Source: Oscillospiraceae bacterium
Lineage (GTDB): Bacteria; Bacillota_A; Clostridia; Oscillospirales; Oscillospiraceae
NCBI GenBank assembly: GCA_017939025.1
Contig: JAGBAI010000116.1
Coordinates: forward strand, 1 to 56,887
Direction: 5' to 3'
Length of the DNA stretch: 56,887 nucleotides
Shown one piece after another: positions 17,147-25,186 of the stretch. How positions within the stretch are numbered: position 1 is the stretch's first letter; each line of letters opens with the position of its first letter. Both the position numbers and the translations under genes were made by a program. The notes under the pieces were generated by a model. It was given only the letters and a program-made list of their open reading frames with translations. It did not search any database and had not been told where the DNA came from.

Positions 17147-17727
17147 TACAGCACCCCCTTGGTGGATGGAATCTCATTGCTGCCATCCAGGTCCACCGCC
17201 GCCTTCAGCGACCGGGCCAGAGATTTGAAAAGGCCCTCCACGATGTGGTGGCTGTTCTTTCCTGCCAGCTGTTTTGCGTGCAGACTCATGGGGCAGTTAC
17301 GGACAAAGGCCAGCAGAAATTCCTCCACCAGCTCCGTATCGAAGGTGCCGATTTTTTCCGTCGGAATTTCCAAATCATAGCACAGGCAGCTTCTGCCGGA
17401 AATATCCACCGCCGTTAAAATCAGAGCTTCGTCCATAGGCAGCAGGAAAGAGCCGTAGCGGGTGATGCCCCGTTTGTCCCCCAACGCTTCCTGGAAGGCC
17501 TGCCCTAAGCAGATACCGATATCCTCCACGCTGTGATGGTCGTCTACAGCGACATCGCCGTCACAGATCACCTTCAGATCAAACTTGCCGTGAGCGGCGA
17601 ACAGGGTCAGCATGTGGTCCAGAAAGCCCACGCCGGTATTGAGAAACCCTTTTCCGGTTCCATCCAGATTTAGCCTAAGGGAAATATCCGTTTCCGCAGT
17701 TTTGCGGTTGATTTCATAAATTCTCAT
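17146..17727 (-). CDS. hisB: Imidazoleglycerol-phosphate dehydratase
   Basis: Mn-dependent removal of water from imidazole glycerol phosphate. A 193-residue monofunctional form (no phosphatase domain). Both metal motifs are present: DDHHSVEDI (62-70) and NSHHIVEGLFK (158-168), with FLDHMLTLFAAHG (~35-47). The histidinol-phosphate phosphatase needed for the next step but one is not in this operon. Start and stop overlap with hisC and hisH by one base. Confidence 0.98.
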   Translation of the reverse strand: MRIYEINRKTAETDISLRLNLDGTGKGFLNTGVGFLDHMLTLFAAHGKFDLKVICDGDVAVDDHHSVEDIGICLGQAFQEALGDKRGITRYGSFLLPMDEALILTAVDISGRSCLCYDLEIPTEKIGTFDTELVEEFLLAFVRNCPMSLHAKQLAGKNSHHIVEGLFKSLARSLKAAVDLDGSNEIPSTKGVL

Positions 17728-18776
17728 TAGAGCACCTCTTTCAGGGTATCGATCAAAACGCTCATCTGCTCCCTGGTTCCAATGGTGATACGGTTATATT
17801 GGCTGATTTTAGGATTGGAGAAGTGACGTACCAGAATGCCCTTTTCCTTCAGCTTTTCATACAACGCACCACCGTCCATTTTGTCGGTTTTGGCGAATAA
17901 AAAGTTGGTCTGGCTGGGTAAAACTGTAAAACCAAGGCTCTCCAGCTGTTTTTTCACCCACTCCCGGGTTTCGATGATTTCTGCGCACTTTTCCTGATAG
18001 TACACTTCTGCCTCTATGGTTTTTTCTCCCAGCAGCAGGGTCAGACGGTTGACGTTGTAAGGATTGGTGGAATATTTGATCTTTTCCAGATCCGCAATCA
18101 GTTCCTTACTGCCAAAGCCGTAGCCCAGCCGGCCACCGGCCAGGCACCGGGATTTGGAAAAGGTGCGGGTGATCAGAAGATTATCATATTCTTTGAGCAG
18201 CGGCAGGGCCGTTTCCCCGCCGAAGTCCACATAGGCTTCATCAATAAGCACCACATTGTCCCGGTTGGTTCTCAGGATCTCTTCGATTTGCGCCAAAGAA
18301 ATGCTCATGCCTGTAGGGGCATTGGGATTGGCAATGACCACCATTTTGTTTCTGCCGCAGTAGTCCCGGTAATCAATGGAAAAATCTTCTTTGAGGGGTA
18401 TTTTTTTGTAATCCAAGGCATACAGATCCCCGAAAACCTCATAAAAGCCATAGCTGATCTCCGGGAACACCACCCCGCCTTCCCCAAAGGCCAGAAAGGC
18501 AAAGTTCAAAATCTCATCGGAGCCGTTGGAAACGAACACATTCTCCGTTTCCACGCCGTAAAGTTGCGCAATTTTTTCTTTCAGGCCCTTTGCAGTCGGG
18601 TCAGAATACAGCCGCAGCAATTCCACCTGCTCCCCGGTCATAGCCTCCACCACGGAATGTGCCGGGGGGTAAGGAGACTCATTGGTGTTCAGCTTGATGT
18701 ACTGCTGATCCCGTGGCTGTTCGCCGGGGGTATAGGCATCCAGATTTTGCAGCTGCCCTTTCAGAAACCGGCTCAT
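17727..18776 (-). CDS. hisC: Histidinol-phosphate aminotransferase
   Basis: PLP-dependent class II aminotransferase (fold type I) acting on imidazole acetol phosphate. LNTNESPYPPAHSV (29-42), FVSNGSDEIL (81-90), NPNAPTG (150-156) and the PLP lysine Lys208 in TFSKSRCLAGGRLGYG are all visible. The start at 18776 was chosen over one 14 codons upstream because GAAAGGAG precedes it and it begins right after the hisD stop; the result is 349 residues. Confidence 0.97.
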   Translation of the reverse strand: MSRFLKGQLQNLDAYTPGEQPRDQQYIKLNTNESPYPPAHSVVEAMTGEQVELLRLYSDPTAKGLKEKIAQLYGVETENVFVSNGSDEILNFAFLAFGEGGVVFPEISYGFYEVFGDLYALDYKKIPLKEDFSIDYRDYCGRNKMVVIANPNAPTGMSISLAQIEEILRTNRDNVVLIDEAYVDFGGETALPLLKEYDNLLITRTFSKSRCLAGGRLGYGFGSKELIADLEKIKYSTNPYNVNRLTLLLGEKTIEAEVYYQEKCAEIIETREWVKKQLESLGFTVLPSQTNFLFAKTDKMDGGALYEKLKEKGILVRHFSNPKISQYNRITIGTREQMSVLIDTLKEVL

Positions 18777-18777
18777 A

Positions 18778-20052
18778 TTACCGCTCCTTTCGCACCATGG
18801 CGCTTCTGCCGTGGGCATTCAGCCCCTCTTTGTTTGCAAAATAATCGATCTTTTCCGCCACCTGATCAAAGGCATCGGCGGTGTAGTAAGTAAATTGGCT
18901 CTTTTTCACAAAATCGTCCACACTTAAGGGACTGGAGAACCGGGCCGTTCCGGAGGTGGGCAGGGTATGGTTGGGGCCTGCGAAATAGTCACCCAGCGCT
19001 TCGGGGCAGTTGCGCCCCATGAAGATGGAACCAGCATTTTTGACTGCATCCAGATAGGCGAAGGGATCATCCACCATCAGTTCCAGATGCTCCGGTGCAA
19101 TTTCATTGGAAATAGCAATGCCCTGCATGAGATTTTCCGCCACGATGATTTTTCCGTTGTTATCAATGGAGGCCCGGGCAATTTCTGCCCGGGGCAGCAG
19201 GGGGATCTGCCGCTCCAGTTCTGCGTTGACTGCCTGTGCCAGAGCTTCACTGTCGGTAACCAGCACCGCAGAGGCAAGCTTATCGTGCTCTGCCTGAGAA
19301 AGCAGGTCTGCGGCAACATGAACCGGGTCACTCCTGCCGTCGGCAATGACCAGGATCTCACTGGGGCCTGCAATCATATCAATGGACACCAGACCGAAGA
19401 CCTGCTTCTTCGCCTCTGCCACGAAGGCATTGCCGGGGCCCACGATCTTATCCACCTTCGGGATGGTTTCCGTTCCATAGGCCAGTGCCGCCACCGCCTG
19501 AGCGCCGCCCACTTTAAAAATAGCATCCACACCGGCGATTTTTGCCGCCGCCAGGATCACAGGATTGATCTTTCCCTCTGCATTTGGCGGGGTCACCATA
19601 GCGATATAGGGGCATCCTGCGATTTTGGCCGGAATGGTATCCATCAGAACGGTGGAAGGATAGGCTGCCGTACCGCCGGGGACATAGACACCCACCTTTT
19701 CAATGGGGGTCACCTTCTGCCCCAGCACGATGCCGGGCTTGTCCGCGATCACAAAGCTGTTTCGTACCTGCCTGGAATGGAAAGCACGGATATTTTCCGC
19801 TGCTTCCCGCAGAATGGAGAGAAACTCCGGTTCTACGGAAGCAAAGGCTTCCCCGATTTCCTCCTGCGTAACCAGCAGGGAATCCAGCTGCGCCCTGTCA
19901 AATTTCAGATTGTAATCCAAAACGGCCCTATCGCCCTTTTCCCGGACGTTGGCAATAATGTCCGCTACGATTTTCTCCACATTCACCGTGGGACTGACCC
20001 GGGTGAAAATTTCATCCATTGGGACTTCGCCGTATTTTAAAATCTTAATCAT
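18778..20052 (-). CDS. hisD: Histidinol dehydrogenase
   Basis: NAD- and Zn-dependent oxidation of histidinol to histidine, the last two steps. 424 residues. Motifs: [15 protein letters not shown] (~122-136), [40 protein letters not shown] and the Zn/catalytic histidine regions SQAEHDKLA and [10 protein letters not shown]. Its ATG overlaps the hisG stop by four bases. The ribosome site for hisC lies in its last codons. Confidence 0.98.
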   Translation of the reverse strand: MIKILKYGEVPMDEIFTRVSPTVNVEKIVADIIANVREKGDRAVLDYNLKFDRAQLDSLLVTQEEIGEAFASVEPEFLSILREAAENIRAFHSRQVRNSFVIADKPGIVLGQKVTPIEKVGVYVPGGTAAYPSTVLMDTIPAKIAGCPYIAMVTPPNAEGKINPVILAAAKIAGVDAIFKVGGAQAVAALAYGTETIPKVDKIVGPGNAFVAEAKKQVFGLVSIDMIAGPSEILVIADGRSDPVHVAADLLSQAEHDKLASAVLVTDSEALAQAVNAELERQIPLLPRAEIARASIDNNGKIIVAENLMQGIAISNEIAPEHLELMVDDPFAYLDAVKNAGSIFMGRNCPEALGDYFAGPNHTLPTSGTARFSSPLSVDDFVKKSQFTYYTADAFDQVAEKIDYFANKEGLNAHGRSAMVRKER

Positions 20053-20684
20053 AGTTTTTCCACCTGCATTTTCAGTTTGTCACAGATGGCGTTGATTGCG
20101 TCATCTTTAAATTGATAGCTGGCTGTATTGGCGATCAGCCGGGCGCTGATGGGCACGATGGTCTCATAAACCACCAGATCATTTTCTTTCAATGTGCTGC
20201 CCGTTTCCACAATATCCACGATCACATGGCTCAAATTCAGAATGGGTGCCAGCTCGATGGAACCGTTCAGCCTGATGATATCAATGTCCCGGCACTTACT
20301 GTTATAGTAGTCCGTAGCAATATTGGGGAATTTCGTGGCAACCTTCAGTGTCCTTCCAACGGGATCCCGGAAATCCTTTTTACCCGCCACAGCCATGCGG
20401 CAGCAGCCCATTTTCAGATCCAGCAGTTCATACACATCCGGGTCATATTCCAGCAGGATATCCTTACCGACAATACCTAAGTCAGCAGCGCCCCGCTCCA
20501 CATAAATAGCCACGTCGCTGGGCTTCACCCAGAAATACCGTACACCCTTTTCGGGATTCTCAAAAATCAGCTTCCGGCCCGGGTTTTCGATCTCCGGACA
20601 TTCATAGCCGCTCTTCTTTAACATGTTGTAGGCCTTTTCGCCCAAACGGCCCTTGGGCAGGGCAATGTTGAGAAAATCCTTCAT
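20049..20684 (-). CDS. hisG: ATP phosphoribosyltransferase, short catalytic form
   Basis: First committed step, ATP + PRPP to phosphoribosyl-ATP. At 211 residues it is the short HisGS type, which needs HisZ, encoded just upstream. It begins FLNIALPKGRLGEKA and has AADLGIVGKDILLE (~71-84) and the PRPP-binding loop region near EIVETGSTLKENDL (here DIVETGSTLKEN). It lacks the C-terminal regulatory domain of the long form, so histidine feedback would act through HisZ. Four-base overlaps with hisZ and hisD indicate coupling. Confidence 0.97.
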   Translation of the reverse strand: MKDFLNIALPKGRLGEKAYNMLKKSGYECPEIENPGRKLIFENPEKGVRYFWVKPSDVAIYVERGAADLGIVGKDILLEYDPDVYELLDLKMGCCRMAVAGKKDFRDPVGRTLKVATKFPNIATDYYNSKCRDIDIIRLNGSIELAPILNLSHVIVDIVETGSTLKENDLVVYETIVPISARLIANTASYQFKDDAINAICDKLKMQVEKL

Positions 20685-21751
20685 TCCACCCGTGCCCCCT
20701 TTTCAAACCGGATCACCTTTTTAAAATTCTGATCTTTCGGATATACCCGGCTGACCAGGATGGTACCGTTTCTCGCTGCCTCCTCTGCTTCTGCAGTCAG
20801 CGCCGCTGTCTCCACAGTGCCGTCGTGAAGGATCAGTGTATCTGCCCATCTGTCCTGTTCCTGGCTGTAAAGATCCTGCAGGAGGTCTAAGTAAATGGCA
20901 AAACCGATGGCCCGGGCCTTTCTGCCCATTTTCCTCGGCAGTTTGTCGTACTGTCCGCCGGAAAGAATGCTCTCCGGAATTCCTTCCAGGTATCCTTTGA
21001 ACACCACACCGCTGTAGTAGCCCATGCTGGTTCCCACCGAAAAATCCAGACGCACGTTGCTTCCGTACCCCGCAGAATCCAGAATATTCCACAATTCAGC
21101 CAGTTCCCGCAGCGCTTTTCTTTCTTCCTCCGTGGTCAAAATTTTCTCAATGACCGCCAGCTGTTCTCCTCTGCCATGACAGCGAAGCAGTGAGGACAGC
21201 TTCTCCCAGCCCCGCTTATCGCCACTGCAAAGCACTTCCAGCTCGTGGAGATTCTTTCGCCGCAGACATTCCATGGCTTTTGCTTTGTCTTTCAAGGTGC
21301 AGCTGTTCAGGATTGCTTCGATCAGTCCCATATGGGAAATATCCAGCACATAGCGCCCGCCCAATGCTTCCAGGCTTTTTACTGCCAGCAGGACCACTTC
21401 CGTGATCTCATAGGCGCTCAAATCACCTACGCATTCCAGTCCTGCCTGGAGGATCTCCCGGTAATCCCGGTAGACATTTTCATTATAATAAACCTTCTGC
21501 ACCACTCCCGGTTCCTCCGGGGCATTTTTCACGATGGAGAGCGTCACGTCCGGTTTCAGTGCCATCAACTTTCCCCGGTCGCCGGAAAAGGTGATGATCT
21601 GCTCCGAAACCAGAAAATCTTTATTTCGCACATACAGATCATATTCTTCAAACCGGCTCATTTTGTAAGGGACATAGCCGTAGCGCCGATACAAATCTCT
21701 CAGGGCAAACATTGCCCGTTCCTCATTCTTCAGGATTGCGTCCGTCATCAT
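20681..21751 (-). CDS. hisZ: ATP phosphoribosyltransferase regulatory subunit
   Basis: A catalytically inactive HisRS paralogue that forms the hetero-octamer with short HisG and senses histidine. 356 residues with class II synthetase-like motifs: RRYGYVPYKMSRFEEYDLY near the N-terminus, YRDYREILQAGLECVG (motif-2-like, ~115-130) and SILSGGQYDKLPRKMG (~265-280). No anticodon-binding domain follows. The reading frame overlaps the end of the upstream regulator gene by 29 bases; a second ATG three bases in is equally possible as start. Confidence 0.93.
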   Translation of the reverse strand: MMTDAILKNEERAMFALRDLYRRYGYVPYKMSRFEEYDLYVRNKDFLVSEQIITFSGDRGKLMALKPDVTLSIVKNAPEEPGVVQKVYYNENVYRDYREILQAGLECVGDLSAYEITEVVLLAVKSLEALGGRYVLDISHMGLIEAILNSCTLKDKAKAMECLRRKNLHELEVLCSGDKRGWEKLSSLLRCHGRGEQLAVIEKILTTEEERKALRELAELWNILDSAGYGSNVRLDFSVGTSMGYYSGVVFKGYLEGIPESILSGGQYDKLPRKMGRKARAIGFAIYLDLLQDLYSQEQDRWADTLILHDGTVETAALTAEAEEAARNGTILVSRVYPKDQNFKKVIRFEKGARVE

Positions 21752-22043
21752 CCAGCTTCCCCGCCTTTTTCAGATTGTCCAGGGCCGTGCGGTAGCCATT
21801 GCCGTAATTCAGGCAGCGGTTCACACGGCTGATGGTTGCCGAACTGGCACCGGTGGCTTCGGAGACTTCCAGATAATTGCTTCCGCTATCCAGCAGGCAG
21901 GCCACCCGGAACCGCTGAAACAGAGACTGCAGCTCCTTGATCGTGCAAATGTCCTCCAAAAACAGCCGGCAATCCTCTGTTGTCTCCAAAGATAACAGCG
22001 CCTCGTAAAACAATTCCTCACCAGGGTGTCGAATCTTGCCCAT
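21723..22043 (-). CDS. hisR: YerC/YecD family TrpR-like regulator, probable his operon repressor
   Basis: A 106-residue protein of the TrpR superfamily (YerC/YecD). The fold signature is clear: ICTIKELQSLFQRF (~52-65), then a helix-turn-helix in YLEVSEATGASSATISRVN (~77-95) and CLNYGNGYRTALD. Comparative genomics of Firmicutes has linked this family to histidine regulation (HisR), with histidine as likely co-repressor. Here it is the first gene of the his operon and a palindrome lies on the promoter, which fits autorepression. AAAGGA lies 9 bases before the ATG. Ligand and operator are inference. Confidence 0.88.
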   Translation of the reverse strand: MGKIRHPGEELFYEALLSLETTEDCRLFLEDICTIKELQSLFQRFRVACLLDSGSNYLEVSEATGASSATISRVNRCLNYGNGYRTALDNLKKAGKLDDDGRNPEE

Positions 22044-22103
22044 AATAGAAAATCCTTTCTCTTCATCCCATCCGCAGAGGGACGATGTGTTCTTTGTTTG
22101 TAT

Positions 22104-22132
22104 ACTTTAACACTTTAGCGTTTTAAAGTCAA
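22104..22132 (-). promoter_or_regulatory. his operon promoter with overlapping palindromic operator
   Basis: Minus-strand TTGACT (22132-22127), 17-base spacer and TAAAGT (22109-22104). A 26-base near-perfect palindrome (22104-22129; outer arms ACTTTAA/TTAAAGT, inner arms AACACT/AGCGTT with one mismatch) covers the -10, the spacer and part of the -35. A bound repressor would block RNA polymerase. Confidence 0.75.
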
Positions 22133-22222
22133 GAAGTATTTGTAAGCAATTGTAACCAAAATCGCAGTATATTCAAAGCGGACATTTGTCTTTCAAGAAG
22201 GAACATTTTTCTTCAAAACCTA

Positions 22223-22251
22223 TTGACCTTCGCATTTGACAGTGCTAAAAT
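22223..22251 (+). promoter_or_regulatory. Sigma-A promoter of ilvE
   Basis: TTGACC (22223-22228), 17-base spacer, TAAAAT (22246-22251), 34 bases before the ATG. It diverges from the his promoter about 90 bases away. Confidence 0.75.
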
Positions 22252-22285
22252 AAGAAAATCGAAAAAACGCAAGAGGTGTATCAAT

Positions 22286-23296
22286 ATGGAAAAGAAGAAC
22301 ATTGACTGGGGCAATATTGGTTTCGGTTACGTCCAGACCGATCTGCGCTATGTCTCCAACTATACAAATGGCGAATGGGATGAAGGCTGTCTGACCGCAG
22401 ATGCCAACATCACCATGAACGAGTGTGCCTGTGTCCTGCAGTACGCACAGACCTGCTTTGAGGGCATGAAAGCCTATACCACTGAGGACGGCCACATTGT
22501 CTGCTTCCGGCCCGACCTGAACGCTGTGCGTATGGTGGAATCCGCCGAGCGTCTGAAGATGCCCGCCTTCCCTGTGGAGCGGTTCCTGGATGCCATCCGT
22601 CAGGTTGTCAAGGCCAATGCCGCCTGGGTGCCTCCCTTCGGCTCCGGTGCTTCCCTGTATATCCGTCCTTACATGTTCGGCTACAACTCCGTCATCGGTG
22701 TCAAGCCCGCTGCGGACTATCAGTTCCGTGTCTTTGTCACCCCTGTGGGTCCCTACTTCAAGGGCGGCGTGAAGCCTTTGACCGTCCGGATTTCTGACTA
22801 TGACCGTGCTGCCCCCAGAGGCACCGGCCATGTGAAGGCTGGTCTGAACTATGCCATGAGCCTGTACGCCATCGTGGATGCCCATGAGCAGGGTTATGAC
22901 GAAAACATCTATCTGGACTCCGCCACTCGTACCCACATCGAGGAAACCGGCGGCGCCAATATCATCTTCATCAAGGGCAATACTCTGGTGACCCCCAAGT
23001 CCGATACCATCCTTCCCTCCATCACCCGCCGTTCCATTGTCCATGTGGCCAAGGAATATCTGGGCATGGAAGTGGAAGAGCGGGACGTGGCCCTCAGTGA
23101 GATCGACCAGTTCGAGGAGTGCGGCCTGTGCGGCACCGCTGCCGTTATCTCCCCCGTGGGCACCATTGACGACCACGGCAAGCTGATCCACTACGCAGGC
23201 TTTGGCCCCAGATTGCAGAAGCTCTACGATACCCTCACCGGCATCCAGATGGGCCGCATTGAGGCTCCCGAGGGCTGGATTGAGGTCATCGAGTAA
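22286..23296 (+). CDS. ilvE: Branched-chain amino acid aminotransferase
   Basis: PLP fold type IV transaminase for the last step of Val, Leu and Ile synthesis, with glutamate as donor. 336 residues. TCFEGMKAY (~53-61), SLYIRPYMFG (phosphate and carboxylate binding), GTGHVKAGLNYA with the PLP lysine, and ETGGANIIFIK followed by LPSITRRSI are diagnostic. The start at 22286 follows AAGAGGTG by 7 bases; an upstream in-frame codon lacks a ribosome site and would fall on the promoter. It is monocistronic: its own promoter and a strong terminator separate it from the T-box-controlled operon. Confidence 0.97.
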   Translation: MEKKNIDWGNIGFGYVQTDLRYVSNYTNGEWDEGCLTADANITMNECACVLQYAQTCFEGMKAYTTEDGHIVCFRPDLNAVRMVESAERLKMPAFPVERFLDAIRQVVKANAAWVPPFGSGASLYIRPYMFGYNSVIGVKPAADYQFRVFVTPVGPYFKGGVKPLTVRISDYDRAAPRGTGHVKAGLNYAMSLYAIVDAHEQGYDENIYLDSATRTHIEETGGANIIFIKGNTLVTPKSDTILPSITRRSIVHVAKEYLGMEVEERDVALSEIDQFEECGLCGTAAVISPVGTIDDHGKLIHYAGFGPRLQKLYDTLTGIQMGRIEAPEGWIEVIE

Positions 23297-23306
23297 CCGC
23301 ATATCC

Positions 23307-23335
23307 AAAGGGCAGGTCGATGACCTGCCCTTTTA
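23307..23335 (+). terminator. Rho-independent terminator of ilvE
   Basis: 12-bp perfect stem AAAGGGCAGGTC (23307-23318) with 23322-23333, three-base loop, T-rich 3' arm. Confidence 0.85.
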
Positions 23336-23414
23336 CCACGCTACTGTAGATTTTCCAAAACCGCCTGGCAAACGGCTTTTATACCTTGTGTCGCGGACTT
23401 TTGTATTTCTGTGC

Positions 23415-23443
23415 TTGACACTTTGCGGTTTCTATGCTATAAT
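23415..23443 (+). promoter_or_regulatory. Consensus sigma-A promoter of the ilv-leu operon
   Basis: TTGACA (23415-23420), 17-base spacer, TATAAT (23438-23443): a full consensus promoter. Transcription would start near 23450, right at the 5' edge of the T-box leader. High basal initiation with control by termination is the usual T-box arrangement. Confidence 0.9.
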
Positions 23444-23449
23444 CCCTCT

Positions 23450-23735
23450 CACATAAAGCACAACGCTTTGAAGAGGAAAAAGCAATTCCAGTTCTGCGTT
23501 CAGAGAGCTGCCGGTTGGTGCGAGGCAGCTGTGGAAGGGATTGTATACTGGCCTCTGAGCGGCCTTTCCCAAAGCCCTGGCAAGTAGGAAGGACGGAGCC
23601 CGACCGATACAGCGGGAGACGGTTGTTGGATCGTCATGAGTGGCTGCGTAATTGGCAGCAAGAAGAGTGGTACCGCAGGTTTTTATGTAGGTAAAGCCCT
23701 GTCTCTTTGTTATAGGAAGAGACAGGGCTCTTTTT
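23450..23735 (+). promoter_or_regulatory. T-box riboswitch leader of ilvA-leu-ilv operon
   Basis: A tRNA-sensing leader that stops transcription when the cognate tRNA is charged. Stem I: GAGG (23473-23476) pairs with CCTC (23552-23555), closed by GCT.../...AGC around a TGA kink-turn. The AGCA on the 5' side of the specifier loop resembles the usual AGTA. The apical part carries AGAGAGCTGCC...GGTTGGTGCGAGGCAG. Aligning specifier-purine-4-base helix-TGAG puts CTG (23548-23550, Leu) in the specifier position, followed by G. A one-base shift would read ACT (Thr). The antiterminator has AAGAGTGGTACCGCAG (23664-23679), whose TGGT matches tRNA ends with A73. The terminator stem is 23695-23707/23717-23729 plus T run. 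Confidence 0.93.
23695..23735 (+). terminator. Conditional terminator of the T-box
   Basis: 13-bp perfect stem AGCCCTGTCTCTT (23695-23707) with 23717-23729 followed by C and five T. It begins 15 bases after the T-box sequence, as expected for the competing terminator. Confidence 0.92.
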
Positions 23736-23762
23736 ATAACTATTATTTAAAGGAGATACAGT

Positions 23763-24959
23763 ATGCTTACCATTGATAAGGTTTTCCACGCATCCCTGGT
23801 TTTGAAAGATATTATCCGCCCCACCCCTCTGGCAAGAGCCTATGGCTTCGCCAAGGATTTCGAGCTCTATTTTAAGCCCGAAAATCTCCAGCGAACCGGT
23901 TCCTTCAAGCTTCGGGGCTCCGGTTACAAAATTTCCCAGCTTTCCGACGAAGAGAAGGCCAAGGGCGTAATCGCCTGCAGCGCCGGCAACCATGCCCAGG
24001 GCGTTGCCCTGGCTGCCACCAAGAACGGCATCAAGAGCCTCATCTGCCTGCCGGAATCCGCACCCCTTTCCAAAATTGAAGCCACCAAGGGTTTCGGTGC
24101 CGATGTCTGCCTGGTACCCGGTGTTTACGACGACGCTTACAATAAGGCACTGGAGCTGAGAGACCAGCACGGTTACACCTTTGTTCATCCCTTTGACGAT
24201 GAAAATGTCATTGCCGGACAGGGTACCATCGGTCTGGAGATCCTCAACGAAATGGATGACATCGATGCCGTCATCGTTCCCATCGGCGGCGGCGGCCTCA
24301 TCGCCGGTATTGCCTTCGCCATCAAGTCTCTGAGGCCCTCTGTGAAGGTCTACGGTGTCCAGGCAGCAGGCGCACCCAGTATGTTCAAGTCCATTAAGGA
24401 TGGCCGGATTGGTACCCTGGACTCCGTTTCCACCATTGCTGACGGCATCGCCGTGAAGCGTCCCGGCGATCTCACTTACGAAATCGTCAGCAAGTACGTC
24501 GACGACATCGCCACAGTCACCGAGGATGAAATCTGCGCCGCGATTCTGAAGCTGATCGAGAAGCAGAAAATGATCGCTGAAGGTGCCGGTGCCGTCTCCG
24601 TGGCAGCCGCCATGTTCAATAAATTCCCCATTCAGGGCAAGAAGGTCGTTTCCGTCATTTCCGGCGGCAACATCGATGTCACCAGCCTGAACCGGGTCAT
24701 CGACCGGGGCCTGCTGAAATCCGGCAGAATTGCCACCTTGATGATCGAGCTGGCAGACATGCCCGGCCGCTTAAGAGACATTTCCCGGATCATCGCCGAC
24801 TGCGGCGGCAATATCACCGAGATCCACCATGAGCGGGGCAACACCGAAAACATCAAGGATTGTTTCCTCCGGGTGGATTTGGAAACCAGAAACTACGACC
24901 ATGTGGAGCAAATCGAGCAGGCACTGCGTGCCGAGGGCTTCCATGTAGTTAAAAAATAA
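23763..24959 (+). CDS. ilvA: Threonine ammonia-lyase (threonine dehydratase)
   Basis: Deaminates threonine to 2-oxobutanoate, the entry step to isoleucine. The PLP domain (about 1-315) has TGSFKLRG with Lys49, CSAGNHAQGVA, PIGGGGLIAG and SGGNIDV. A single ACT domain (about 325-398, LADMPGRLRDISRIIADCGG) follows, as in the short 400-residue form. AAAGGAG lies before the ATG. It is the first gene after the T-box, and its position in an operon that also makes leucine and valine argues for a biosynthetic role and against a catabolic TdcB role. Confidence 0.95.
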   Translation: MLTIDKVFHASLVLKDIIRPTPLARAYGFAKDFELYFKPENLQRTGSFKLRGSGYKISQLSDEEKAKGVIACSAGNHAQGVALAATKNGIKSLICLPESAPLSKIEATKGFGADVCLVPGVYDDAYNKALELRDQHGYTFVHPFDDENVIAGQGTIGLEILNEMDDIDAVIVPIGGGGLIAGIAFAIKSLRPSVKVYGVQAAGAPSMFKSIKDGRIGTLDSVSTIADGIAVKRPGDLTYEIVSKYVDDIATVTEDEICAAILKLIEKQKMIAEGAGAVSVAAAMFNKFPIQGKKVVSVISGGNIDVTSLNRVIDRGLLKSGRIATLMIELADMPGRLRDISRIIADCGGNITEIHHERGNTENIKDCFLRVDLETRNYDHVEQIEQALRAEGFHVVKK

Positions 24960-24982
24960 AACATGTTTATCGGCTTTCGTCT

Positions 24983-25006
24983 GTAGGGGAGGGTCTTGAC
25001 CCTCCC
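24983..25006. repeat. Palindromic GTAGGG repeat in ilvA-leuA gap
   Basis: TGTAGG leads into GGGAGGGTC (24987-24995), TT, GACCCTCCC (24998-25006). One of two such palindromes in this 227-base gap. Confidence 0.7.
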
Positions 25007-25094
25007 GTCAGATATCGAAACCTGGTGGTAACGATTTATGCGAAAATCTATCGTTTCGGAACAATCGTTACTGCATACTGAATTGCAAGGTTGC

Positions 25095-25118
25095 GGGAGG
25101 GGCAAGCCCCTCCCCTAC
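25095..25118. repeat. Palindromic repeat, opposite orientation, in ilvA-leuA gap
   Basis: GGGAGGGGC (25095-25103), AA, GCCCCTCCC (25106-25114), then CTAC. It faces the copy at 24983, so the two lie as an inverted pair around about 90 bases of unrecognised DNA. Confidence 0.7.
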
Positions 25119-25186
25119 GGTATACTCTTTGACGTGAGAGCAAAGTCGATGAGCACAAAATACATCCACATAAGGAGAACACGCAT

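Noticed and set aside
22044..22103. Histidine attenuator or T-box for the his operon
   Set aside because: No His-codon run, no T-box sequence and no terminator between promoter and first gene.
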